Source: Cydia pomonella (Eukaryota > Arthropoda > Insecta > Lepidoptera > Tortricidae). From it: DNA of 64,000 bases. Positions 1 to 10,934 of the stretch are shown here, in pieces; positions within the stretch are counted from its first letter, which is position 1; every line of letters starts with the position of its first letter. A program made the position numbers and the translations under genes. The stretch spans positions 8,976,550-9,040,549 of the forward strand of contig NC_084707.1 of the NCBI RefSeq assembly GCF_033807575.1, read 5' to 3'. The notes under the pieces are model-generated. The model had not been told where the DNA came from and searched no databases. It was given only the letters and a program-made list of their open reading frames with translations.

Positions 1-76
1 TGCTGCCGGGGGCTCCAGCAACAGCGCCGCCTCCACACCTTATACCGCCACAGAAAGCGTCAGGAACCTTTATTCC
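1..76 (+). CDS. possible upstream coding exon cut by the window edge
   Basis: The first 76 bases are clearly more GC-rich than what follows and stop at a possible donor (TTCC|GTAAAA). Read from base 2 they give 25 open codons (a Gly/Ser/Ala-rich stretch ending in RNLYS) and finish in phase 0. That is the phase required by the exon at 43757. Read from base 3 they are also open but finish in phase 2, which does not fit. If this is the previous exon of the FNDC3 gene, the intron is 43.7 kb. The donor is only moderate and I recognise no family signature in 25 residues, so it could belong to another gene or be chance. This is inference from composition and phase. Confidence 0.25.
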
Positions 77-877
77 GTAAAAATAAACTTTTATATCCCG
101 ATACCTACAAGTACCTACATAGTTCAAAAACGTATTACTTACAAAATTAGATTAAACAAGCCACGTCTTGCAGATAGTATTATAGTTGCAGTCGCGGCTT
201 GCCGGGAGTCGACGGCACTCGTTATCGGAAAAGATAAGCTGGAAGCCGCCAGATTACTTCAACCACTTTCGTTTATCAAATCAAACGACGCCGTTTGCAA
301 ACAAGTTTCCCGGGCTCGTGTTGATTGCCTTAATACCAGCCCTGCGAATTTGCAGGATGCACAACGGAGACATCGTCACCGATTTTTAATATTTGTTCTG
401 AAAGATGGAAAAACGGGTTGTTTCCATCTACGAATCTTATCAGGGCAGAATTGTATCCCAATAAATTATTATGGATTATAAGAACATGTTAAAACTAATG
501 ATAATGAGAATATTTTTGTAAGTAAATATTGAATTTAAAATAGCTTTTGACGTGTCACGTGGCTCAAGTCGAAACGTCATTGAAGATTCTGACGACGTCA
601 TAACTTAAGAGTAAAGTAAGTATTATAGGGAGCGTGCATGAACTATAGGAGGCAGCACAGGCGCCGTCAGATTTTTGGCGCGAGGCGAAAATGTGATGTT
701 TATTGTTCCAATGTTGCCCACGAGATGGCAGAACCTACCATGCACAACAAAACACGTAACGTGTAAATTTACATGTTTATTGTTCCGATTCAGGCCACAA
801 GATGACAGACCCTCCATCGCACACGGTCCCTATAGGTCATAACTCTCGGTTTGACATAATGTCTCGCGTGGTAGGTA
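77..877. other. putative first-intron sequence, nothing recognised
   Basis: AT-rich non-coding sequence with short chance reading frames on both strands and no codon pattern. The stretch 640-835 contains two similar phrases about freedom from transposon-like ends (ATGTTTATTGTTCC repeated near 696 and 773), perhaps a degraded direct repeat. I see no gene. Confidence 0.4.
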
Positions 878-1142
878 TAGAAGGTAGAGTTAAGGAATAG
901 AATCTCCATATACCAAAAAGTGTCCGACAAAAAACCATAAATAGGTAGCGCTACAATACCTAGATTACTTGAGAAAAAAATCTAATCATAGACAGCGTAC
1001 TTCACTCCGTCAATAACGCCTAGGTTCTTAGCTACTCTAACGCTACTCTGGAGGGATTTGGAACTATTATTTATAGCTGACAGCTGGACACTTTTGCAAT
1101 AGTTCTGCCTATGGAGATTCTATTCCTTGGCTCTACCTTCCA
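878..1142. mobile_element. TA-flanked MITE, family 1, copy A
   Basis: The two ends are inverted copies. The left begins TAGAAGGTAGAG and the right ends CTCTACCTTCCA. The inverted arms extend through a shared GGAATAGAATCTCCATA phrase and an inner AAAAGTGTCC motif. TA dinucleotides flank it at 876-877 and 1143-1144, as expected for a non-autonomous Tc1/mariner-type element. There is no coding potential. A second copy lies at 1748-2016. Confidence 0.8.
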
Positions 1143-1162
1143 TAGTAGTAGGTACCTATGTA

Positions 1163-1383
1163 CAGTCAGCATCAATAGTAGCGGATGAAACAACGCGCCA
1201 AAAGTATCTGACATTCCGGATAACTTTTCCAAATATAGATAAATTTGTAAAATTCACGTTCAAAAATATATTTTTTACAGTCTTAGTTGTTCTATATTAA
1301 AGACATCACTTTTTGTTAAGCTGTTACAGAATGGTACTTAATTTATGCAGCGTTATTTGATCCGCTACTTCTGATGCTGACTG
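1163..1383. mobile_element. TA-flanked MITE, family 2
   Basis: Perfect terminal inverted repeats CAGTCAGCATCA and TGATGCTGACTG, each bordered by TA (1161-1162 and 1384-1385). The interior is AT-rich and non-coding. This fits a Tc1/mariner-type MITE of about 220 bp. It starts only 20 bp after the family 1 copy. Confidence 0.8.
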
Positions 1384-1385
1384 TA

Positions 1386-1745
1386 CAACCCGAAGTGCTT
1401 AATTAAAAATAAACAATCAGGACTTATCATTCCACCGGTGAGCATTATGATCTTTTTTTTTTCATTTATTTAAGCTGGCAGTTTTAGTAATGCGCTAAGC
1501 CACCCCCGTAATTCATAAACCGTAATTAAGCATTATGACCTTAATATTATGATTTTATAACTTATTATATTAAGTTAAAGCGGAATGAAAATCTTATTCA
1601 TGACTTATATCTGAAAACGCATATATATATAGCTTGGTGCATTAATTCTGCGTATTTGCATAATTTATATGAATTATAAATAAGACAACCCGTTGTTTTG
1701 ACATTGCACTTTAGATAGTTGCCTCGATATCGATGAACTTAAGAC
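1386..1745. other. AT-rich spacer between MITEs
   Basis: Non-coding AT-rich sequence with homopolymer T and a short (AT)n run near 1620. No gene or recognisable element. Confidence 0.4.
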
Positions 1746-1747
1746 TA

Positions 1748-2016
1748 CGGAAGGTGGAGGTAAGGAATGGAATTTCCATATACCAAAAAGTGTCATCAAA
1801 AAACCTTAAATAGGTGGCGCTACAATACCTAGAACACTTGAAAAAAAAATGAAATCATAGACAGCGCACTTCACTAAGTCAATAACAAAAACGTCTAGAT
1901 TCTTAGCTACTCTAGCGCTACTCTGGAGAGATTTGTACTATTATTTTTATAGCTGACAACTGGACACTTGCATCAGTTCTGCCTATGGAGATTGCATTCC
2001 TTACCTCTACCTTCCA
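1748..2016. mobile_element. TA-flanked MITE, family 1, copy B
   Basis: Diverged second copy of the element at 878-1142. Ends are CGGAAGGTGGAGG and CCTCTACCTTCCA, with TA at 1746-1747 and 2017-2018. The internal order of motifs is the same (AAAAGTGTC, GGCGCTACAATACCTAG, CTCTAGCGCTACTCTGGAG), so both copies descend from one parent element. Non-coding. Confidence 0.8.
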
Positions 2017-2018
2017 TA

Positions 2019-2477
2019 CTTAAGACATTTTGAATTACCAACAGGTTCCAGTCAGAATTCAAACTTCGAAGACAATTGAACGCTGGAAAAAACTCGTCAT
2101 TCACATGCAGTGCCCACCAGAATGAAAGATCATCTATTTTCATGTCAATAAATAATTATAATTATAAAACTTAAAAAAAAAAACATTCCTTTTAGATGAA
2201 AGTGGGCGACCGCTTCTCCATGCAATCTCTGTCTCTGGTTGTCTGGAAGGGATCGCTTACAGCGATAAGACCGCCTGCTGCTACCTTTCTTTACATTGTA
2301 AATCTGTTTTTAAATTTGTTTTCTTTGTGGTGCAATAAAGAATATTTACTTTACAATTCTAGTCCCCATTTTCCTCTATGGATATTCACATTATTTAAAA
2401 ATAATTTTACACAATGATGATGATTTTTATATAGGTATACTCAAACACACTCCATAATAAAATATTTATTTATTTAT
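2019..2477. other. intron spacer, nothing recognised
   Basis: AT-rich sequence ending in a short (TTTA)n run. The small open frame at 2196-2417 has no codon bias or homology that I can recognise. Confidence 0.4.
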
Positions 2478-2481
2478 TTTA

Positions 2482-2796
2482 GAGGGAAGAATAGCTTTGC
2501 GATCCTAGCGAAATAACGGTACCTTTTTTATGAAATTATATTTCGGGAGAAAACGTTTTTCACTAACTAAATCTTAACAGATCACTTTTATTTTGATTTC
2601 GATCGCTTCAGCAATATTCTTTAAAAAATGATAATTTTGTATTGCAAAATTTGAATAAAAGGAAAACCAAACTACAGACCTAGTTTTTCATTGTGTCAAT
2701 AACATACTGAAAAATCATGGAGAATGGAAAATATTTAGAAGTAGAAAAACGTTTTCTCCTTTATCCGTATGGAAGATCACGTTGTATACTTCTCCC
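2482..2796. mobile_element. piggyBac-type MITE, copy 1
   Basis: Short inverted ends (GAGGGAAG at left, a slightly altered CTTCTCCC at right) sit between TTTA (2478-2481, a changed TTAA) and TTAA (2797-2800). Internal phrases AATAGCTTTGCGAT, GGAGAAAACGTTTTT and CATGGAGAATGGAAAAT recur in copies at 17335, 20296 and 42337. TTAA duplication is the hallmark of piggyBac transposition. No transposase is present. Confidence 0.8.
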
Positions 2797-2888
2797 TTAA
2801 CTCTTCGCGCCTACATTTTTTTTAATCGCCGCCCTTTTTAACCGCCTTCAAAAAAAGGAGGTTCTCTGTTTGACCCGTATGTTTGTAA

Positions 2889-3425
2889 GATACGGGGTGC
2901 GGTCCAAAAGTTTCCGGCTTAACAAAGAACAGCTGATGTATAATAAAACTATTGTTATCTTTCAATACAGTCCCCCACTATTTCAACACACTTTTCAGAT
3001 TTGTGAATTAGCATTTCTATCCCCTTATAAAAGTATCCTGAAGATTGGCCTCGAAATGGGCGTAAACCGTATGGGTCACTTCATCGTCTGAAGAAAATCA
3101 TCTTCCCTTTAAGTCTGTCTTGACTTTCGAAAACAAACACTTGTCACTAGGGGTTAGGTCGGGACTACACGGTGGGTGGCAAATTTCCTCAAAGCCACAC
3201 TTTGCAACAGCAGCCCTGGCAACTGAAGCAGTGTGAACGGGAGCATTGTCGTGAAGAAGCCGCACACCTCTGCTAAGTTTTCCCCGACATTTTTGCTTGA
3301 TCGCCTCTTGTAATTGTTCTATAAGGATAGCGTAGTAGCTGCCAGTTACCGTGTTCCGTTCTTTTATGTCTATCAACAGTATTCCGTGACAATCCCAGAA
3401 TATTATAACCATTATCTTTTTAGTG
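2889..3425 (-). pseudogene. decayed mariner transposase, C-terminal part
   Basis: The minus strand encodes the C-terminal half of a mariner transposase. An open stretch at 3412-3098 carries the second catalytic Asp in HDNAPVH and the third in SPDLTPSD, with 34 residues between them, which is the DD34D spacing of mariners. The phrase IFWDCHGILLIDI upstream is also typical. The usual Phe after the last Asp is Lys here. A TGA at 3095-3097 interrupts the frame, yet mariner-like sequence (FSSDDEV) continues beyond it with further stops. The end near 2891 (GGTCCAAAAGTTTCCGG) looks like a mariner terminal repeat. The N-terminal half and first catalytic Asp are missing, so the copy is dead. Confidence 0.85.
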
Positions 3426-3449
3426 ACCTACTTAATCTTCTCCACTTTG

Positions 3450-3774
3450 CCCGGTTTTAGAAAATATTAACTTTATCAAAAATGGTTTTCGGAGACCCTT
3501 ATTCGTTTTGAAAGACCTATCCAACGATACTCCACACCATTGGGTCAAAGTAAAAAAGAAAAAAATCATTCAGTATGGGGGTTTTATGTACCTTAAAAAT
3601 TATTTTTTGTAGTTTTTATTCTACCGTTCTTTCGACATGCATGATTAATGTACTCGTATTCATGTCAAATTGCAGCTTTCTAGCTCTAACGATCAAAGCC
3701 GCGGACGGACGGACAGACGGACATGGCGAAACGGGTTTTCGGGTGACTAACGAAACCCTAAAAAGGGAACCGCC
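3450..3774. repeat. dispersed repeat with a GACGGACGGACAGACGG tail
   Basis: The tail around 3700-3765 (GGACGGACAGACGGACATGG followed by AACCCTAAAAAGG) is a phrase shared with the larger repeat copies at 4884, 25760 and 26730, which also mix GGGTTCC or GAACCC with runs of GAC/GTC. It appears to be a 5'-diverged member of that group. Non-coding. Confidence 0.5.
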
Positions 3775-4883
3775 TTCAAAAACCCCACCAAACTACTTGG
3801 CATTGTTAATGTTTTCTTAAATGTATATGACGTGTAACAGGAACAGACAATTAACAAATCTACGCGTACTCAATTAATTACAGACGTCGCACGCAGTGCA
3901 CCGGCACCAGGATTTCGAGATGCGACTTAACGGCGATCAATAAGGGGGACTGCGGGGGCCCCCCCGCCCACGGACTCCTTGCTACGACAGCGTATCCATC
4001 ATGTTCTGCTACACATAATGTACAAAGTCCTGCTTAGTTATTACTGGGTCTTAAATGGTTCATGGTAGTTATTAGGACTAACTTTGACCCGCGTTAAACT
4101 ATGTAGATACAAGATACTGAATTAGGATACGGATAGCGTTGTTGATTATTGTGTTTTGAACAAAGTAAAGACAGTTCCCGACAATCTCTATACGTATAAC
4201 AATATCTATGTAGTTTCAGCTTTGACAAACGCTAATTACTTACGTATTAATTTTATTTTCGCAGGTACGTACGGATAATATGGGTGTGTATTGGAAGCCA
4301 TCTTGTTGTATGTTAATGTGGGTACAATTGAAATGTCTCGGCTGTTTAAAAAACCTCATTGTTCCCGCGCGCCGGCGCATCATACACCGTTCATGTTTTC
4401 CTGTGTCTCGCACAATGTCGACAAATAACCATCGTACGTTACCTCCAGTTGCTTCAATCATGATATATTATCTGCCGGCTATATGCATCGGTTAACTACA
4501 AGTTATATTTACTATTTATTTTCCGATCATTTGGTGGCTACTTCCATAAACCTTCACCTTGAAATGAAAAGAATAGTGACTTGGCAAATGAGCGATGTTT
4601 TATTTGGTAGGAAATAAAAATATCAGCGTATTTAATTTCAGCGCGGCGTTTTTATGATACGATTTTCGTAGATATACTTTCGATTATCATAGATAGGGTA
4701 TATACGCCTATTATTATTTAATTCCTTTATTGTGAACAGAAAATTTAAGTTGCGAGAAAGTTAATGTATAAAAAATACCCCCTTATAAAAATAATACCAG
4801 GGAATGAACATCATCAAACCTTAAGAAATGTTTTGCGCCTTTTTATTTGACCCGTTGTGTTTTTTTGTATTTTTTCTGTTTTT
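3775..4883. other. intron sequence, nothing recognised
   Basis: Mostly AT-rich. A short GC-rich patch (3940-3975) contains a C run. Open frames on both strands at 4240-4495 overlap each other and show no protein-like composition. Confidence 0.4.
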
Positions 4884-5269
4884 AGGGTTCCGTAACCAAA
4901 TGGCAAAAAACGGAACCCTTATGGATTCGTCATGTCCGTCTGTCTGTCTATGTCACAGCCACTTTTTTCCGAAACTAAGAACTATACTGTTCAAACTTGG
5001 TATAAGTAGATGTATTCTAGGACCGCATTAAGATTTTTACACAAAAATAGAAAAAAAAACAATACATTTTGGGGGTTCCCCATACTTAGTGAAACTCTAT
5101 TTTTTTTCCCGTTACACCCATACGTGTGGGGTGTTTATGAATAGGTCTTCAAAAATGATATTGAGGTTCATTACCATGCAAACTTCCACATAGTAGTTTT
5201 TTTTAATACGTCATAAATGGTACGTCATAAATTCATGGGCGAGTCCGACTCGCACTTGGCCGCTTTTTT
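4884..5269. repeat. GGGTTCCGTA-type lepidopteran repeat, copy 1
   Basis: Starts AGGGTTCCGTAACCAAATGG and ends GAGTCCGACTCGCACTTGGC followed by a T run. The same start and end phrases border the copy at 25760-26549, so this is one family. I recognise it as a common dispersed repeat of Lepidoptera but cannot assign its class. Non-coding. Confidence 0.75.
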
Positions 5270-8200
5270 ATAACAACGTGCATGTAATGAATCACTTCAG
5301 TATGCCGGCATTTCATACTAAGTTCTTTGTTCATATTCATAGTGGTTGATAGTGGACATCTGCAGGCCACGTGTGTGTGACCTATTATCATTCTGATGTA
5401 CTAGTTCATAACCTTGTATCTCGGGATTTCCATATATATCGCAAAAAATGTTCTTCGATAATATTTCTTGGAATGCGGCGAAGTTAAGATTACTTTCTAA
5501 GATATTGCGCGATTTGTATATATTTCTTCATAGATGATGGGTGGATGGGTTGATTCGAGGATGGGTCGATTTGCAATTTTTCTGATCATCACACTAACAT
5601 TTGTCCTTTGTGGACTCAGGAGTGCTAGGTTCGTTGGCAGTGAACTCAGCTAAATCGTCGCCAGTCATAAGTTATTTTCTTCGGTGTTTTAAGTGCTCTT
5701 CTCATACAGACGCTCATTCTTATAAATAATTGACAACTGTTGATATTGCTGTTACCAATGTTTTGTAAAATACGATGCCAAAGGCTCGAGAGGTAGATAA
5801 CAACAGGGTTGGAACATTCACGGTATGCGTGGGTGGTTTAAGTACATAGGGAACATTGTATCGTATCGAGCGCCGGCCATTCAATGACTGCGTGACTTGA
5901 TGAAGATTCGTGAACAATCGCACTGCTGCAGCAATCGCGGTTTCTAATTTGTAATTGCTGCGTTCTGGAAAAATCTGGATTGTAGATCAGTGAAATAGTT
6001 ATTTTCTCATCACTTTTCTTGATTGCTTGCTTTTAATTTCGTGGTCCGTTATGTTGTTAATAGAACCTAAATTGTATTGATTTGACAAGCAATAACAAAT
6101 TCGTACCAAAATTACTGGAAACCAGTCTTATAGTTTTACAGAAACCTGCATTTCTAGAAGTCTGTATAAGATACAGCCAATGTCTTTGATTTTGCTTATG
6201 ATTGACATTGTGACGGTACAACCCCTTAGTCATGCTACTACATATTTGAATAGCTCTACCATTAGCCCTCGATATCTCAAAAACTGTACAGATAATTCCT
6301 GAAAGCTCCTTACTTACACGGTTTGTTTTTCAAACGACCTACTAGAGGTTGTTTATGCGATATAGGTTCGAGTGTGCACAAATAAATAAACACGAATATA
6401 TGGTAGTAATTGACTCACCAAATCTCTAAAACTTTGATTTCATTTAAGAGTACATTTATTCCTACATTCTATGTAGGTACGAGCGTTTTATAATCTTGTA
6501 GCTAAATGAAGATTGCATTATTAGATAAAATGGTGGAATTAACGTGCATTGTTGCAAGCAAGTAGGCTTGATATTATTAGGCTCATTGCGAGTAGATCGT
6601 GACTCGTCGTCGGCGGTCGGACGTCGGGAGTCTCCTCTCAGCTAAAGTCTTTATTTTTCCATTCTTTTATCTTGTTTTACTGGTACTCTTCGATTGACAA
6701 CACTTGCACTGAATATTTTCGCTTGTCAGACTGACAGTCAGTCGGTTATCATGTAAATCTACTATTTTTGCCAAAAACTTGTCTCAAACAAACAGCTAGA
6801 AGTTCGTTTTATGCAGTGCATAAAAATATTTAACAGGTTGCCAGCTGACATAAAAGACCTTCCAATCAACAAGTTTAAAAAAAAATATTTTTTTGCTTTG
6901 TGACATGTGTTTTTATTCCATACATGAATACTTTGATTATGAAATTGAACAGTTATAGAAATTTGAAATTGTAATAAATCGCTGCATGATTTTTCTAATG
7001 TTAATAATTAATCTGACATGTTATTTTTAATATTTTCATGTTATTTTATGTTATAGTGCGACTATACTACTACTATACTTCAAATTTGCATGCTACACTA
7101 AGCAGAGTATGGTTGAACTAAAATATATTATTGTACACCTTTGTAAACCCATATTCAGCAAATAAATAAATTTTAATGAATGGATGGCTATTAAGAATAA
7201 TTACTTCGCTTTTATGAACAGATCGCGACGTGATTGTCATTTATTGGTCATACGCATGAACGTCTTCTGAGTGAAACGAGTTGAACGATTACTTGAGTTC
7301 ATTGACCTTATATTATACCTCTCTCGGCTGTCGATAATAAACAATAGACACTATTTCGTTTCAGCACCTAACCATTGTGGGCAATGTTCTCCTAACTAGC
7401 GCAACGACTGTCTGCTTGACTTGGAAGCGTTTTGCATCGTCCATATTATTAACGTCGAGGTCGCTCACATCGTCAAGTGTTCATGTGACTGTCAAAACAC
7501 GAAGCTGCGTTGATGAACGTAACAGCTGAGCATCAGCTGGCGGCTATACAGATAAGTCGTATAGGCGGGCGTCGCGTTGAGCTCATCGCTTAAACGATCC
7601 ACAGTGGCGCGCACAGTGCAGTGCGCACTGCGGCCATTGGAGCTCCCGGGTAGCGCGAGCGCCTCCACACCAGACGTGCGCGAACGCACGACAATTGAGG
7701 GGCCACGTCGATTGAAGATCGCCTTTACAACGTCTGCTATTGCGCATAACCTAATGAAAGTCTTTTAGAATGGTTTAATCTCGTCCGTCGACGTACAATC
7801 AAATACTTTGTGTGGTTTGTACGATAGATAGTGCAGATGATACGGAGACTAACCAGAATAAATGTTTTTCATTTTGAAATGCTACATACGATATTGCTCC
7901 TTAATGTATATACAGATGTAGGGTTTAAATTTAATAACTGAATAATTCGTCCTCGACGTTAAAGCGATGATGCGATCAGACCGTGGGAATCTTTATTTTA
8001 TAGTCCTTTAAAGGATCATGTTATGTTAATGATTACGAATACCACAGACACAGCCTCACTGTACTTATTGTAGTATCCGTGTAGGTACTCTGAAAGTAGC
8101 TAGACATTCAAGTAACAACAGCATTTGTCTTTATCTAATTATATTTCAAACATGGGTATTAGGCGAAGTACCTTCAGTATGTGGTCGTGTGGAGTATTTA

Positions 8201-9140
8201 TGCATGGAACATTATGAAATGTCGTAAGGGCACTTGACTATGTCGGTATGTGAGTGACGCATGCGAAAAAGTGAGTAATTAAAAGGTTGACAACGAAGGC
8301 CGCCAGTTCCGTGTGGTTTCGCAAGCGCGGCACGGGCGCGCGGCCGCTCACCTCGCCGTCTGCGGGTCACGCGCACCTTCGATTCCTTTCTAATGTACTT
8401 TCTATACCTATCTTAACTACACACCCCACGATTGCATCTCCTCATATTTCCTTCACGCTTCTTTGACATTCTCGATTTTCATTCGGATCGAATAACATTG
8501 CTCTAATGTAAGGCGTTTTCCATGCGGATGTTAAACCCTGGCATCGCGGTCTAATTATCTACGAGTGATGTGCGCTGCGACTGCATTTTACATCAACATT
8601 CCGATTGCGGCGCGTCATCCTTGATTGTACTTCGATGCTTAGTACAAGAGCTCAATAGAAATGCGTCTACATTGCGGTCATTTGAAAGTTGCTTTGCATC
8701 TACACGATGATGATTTGTTGTTTAGAATTGGTAAATGCAATATCTAAGATAACTGTATAAATGAAATGGAAAGTAAGGCGATGCGGCGCATTGCACAACA
8801 CCATTGTCCTCACCATAGATGCGGCTCCCACATGAGTGGTACCTAATGGCGGCATGTAATTCATCGGAGCGCTCGAGCGGTATCAACTCCCGTTGGACCG
8901 ACACTTTAATTAGAGCCGATGTCGATATAAATCCTGTAGTACGTCGTCACTGTTAGAAAGTAAAGTGATGCAACAATGCGGCGCAGGCAGCTCCAGATCG
9001 TGACTGATCTGTTTGTTAGCTAGCTCTCGTTCGTTAGTTATCTTTGTTTATTGTGCCACGTCCGGTTTGTGTTACTTCTTTTTAATGTGTTCGCACACCT
9101 AATACGTAGTTTTAAGCGTTATCACCATTAATATTTTTTA
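5270..9140. other. putative first-intron sequence with GC-rich islands
   Basis: No gene or complete element recognised over 3.9 kb. Two stretches stand out by composition: 7560-7700, which includes an imperfect hairpin around GCGCACAGTGCAGTGCGC, and 8290-8370, which holds GCGGCCGC and, on the minus strand, a donor-like GACGGCGAG|GTGAGC. These could be enhancers, an alternative promoter or an unrecognised exon. None has a convincing reading frame. Confidence 0.35.
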
Positions 9141-9499
9141 AGAAAAAAAAACCGACTTCAATGAGGGACACCGGTGAAAGAAAGATTAATAATATTTATT
9201 GTTGATTTTGGATTTTATACAATGAAATTAAAAAGACAGTTACCTACGCCTAATTATGTAGAAAAGGAGGTAAAATGGTTTTTTTTTGTCACTGTACCCA
9301 CCTTGACATTTGCATTTCAGATTTGCCCTATGGTTGACTGGTAAGATACCCGCAATAGAGTATTCGAATGTATTTAAACTAAATTATATCACACCATGCA
9401 TGAAATAAAGCACCAGAGAATTATTAGAAATACATAGATAGCAGTTATTTTTAAACACAAGTTCTATTTAATAATTAGGATAGAAATATAAAAAATGTG

Positions 9500-9990
9500 T
9501 AAAAATAACGAAAACGACGAAGCGCCAAGCGGGAAATATGCGTCGTTGAAGAGTTTCATTGTGATCAGCATCAGCAGTTTCACTTCATCAAAAGTCACTT
9601 TTTTTAATGTAAATGCTTGATTTGTTAAGGAAAATACAAAAATCTCACAAAGGCATACAGCCTTTAACATTTGAGTAGTTTGCTCGACTCCTCATAGATT
9701 CCACCATCAGATCGCGAGCTGGACAAAAACTTGTCTTGAAAACCTAATTTGCCTAACAAACATAACAAAAACGACAAATCGCCAAGCGAGAACTATGCGT
9801 TGTTGAAGAGTTCCATTCTGATTAGCATCAGCAGTTCCACTTCATTAAATGTCACTTTTTAAAATGTAAATGCTTATTTTGTTGATGAAAATACAAAAAT
9901 CACTATATGTATACCTTTCACATTTGAAGAGTTCCCTCCATTCTTCATGTATCCCATCATCAGAACTGAGTTTTGACAAAAACGGGACCT
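9500..9990. repeat. two tandem copies of a dispersed repeat unit
   Basis: The block at about 9500-9745 is repeated, diverged, at about 9762-9990. Both contain GCCAAGCG, a TGTTGAAGAGTT-type phrase, ATCAGCATCAGCAGTT and CACATTTGA-type phrases in the same order. AAACCGACTTCA at 9150 and AACCTCC...AAACCGGTT near 10012 bracket the pair, suggesting the borders of one larger repeat. Non-coding. Confidence 0.6.
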
Positions 9991-10099
9991 ATCTGTATAG
10001 GACCAATCTCAGAACCTCCTTCTTTTGAAACCGGTTAAAAATGAATTCCCCTGATGGAATAGACAGTATCTTAGGTACGGCATTATCAATAGAATACCC

Positions 10100-10934
10100 A
10101 ATTTTTATTTTTATTTTATTTTATTATGGCAACAAACAGTCATTACATGAAAAGATACAATAAATGGACTACGGAGAAGACAAACAGTGCCGAAACATTT
10201 TTCAAGTTATATTGTGGAAACATAGGAGTTGATACTGAGTGGTAAATAGATTGATCGTGCAACACAACAGACAGGTTTACAGCATTTCTTTATATACATA
10301 TATGTATATAATATATTTATATTGGAAGCCTTCCGCTGTCAGTTAAGTTGCCGAAGTAATCCGGTTAACAGTGTAATTAAATGACAGTAAATAGGAAATA
10401 TTAAATGATTTCTTACAATCTTTATCCTTCTGATACAACACACACACATATATATGTATATCATTTAGGTTTTACAATATTCAATGTTCAAATTATCGGG
10501 GATTTCAATAAGCAATTACGTATTTCGTTTTTAAAAGTTAAAGTGGATACATTAAAAGGGTTTATATGCAAAAATTGATTATTATATATTTCAGGCGCAC
10601 GGGAGAGAAAACAATTTTTTGTGTATTTTTTCTTCAAGTGGGGGGGTGAAAATAGATATTTTTTACGTGAGGAGCGAGCTGGACGATTACTACACGAAAG
10701 CCTTATTTTAGATAGCAAAGTAGGAGAATCGATAAAATTATTTATAATTTTGAATAAAGTAGTCGCATCAGTCAGTTTGCGTTTATTTTCTAGAGATAGA
10801 AGTTGGTAGTGTTGTAGGGATTCCTGGTAACTTGAGTTAATACGAAAATTGCGATAGTTGAGTATTTTAATAAATTTCTTTTGGACTTTCTCTATTCTAG
10901 ATTTATGGCACTGAAAGTAAGGGCTCCATACAAC
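10100..10934 (-). pseudogene. LINE (Jockey/CR1-like) reverse transcriptase C-terminus and 3' tail, distal part
   Basis: On the minus strand, 10934 down to 10488 encodes the last part of a non-LTR reverse transcriptase, with stops and shifts. Recognisable pieces are a VVWSPYF-like motif next to the hAT insertion and a tail region around LSRAPEIYNNQFL. Below 10488 the sequence becomes a non-coding 3' tail that ends in A-rich repeats (the T-rich run at 10100-10126 on the + strand). The other part of the same element lies at 12721-12975, beyond the hAT insertion. Family names are my inference from motif style. Confidence 0.7.
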
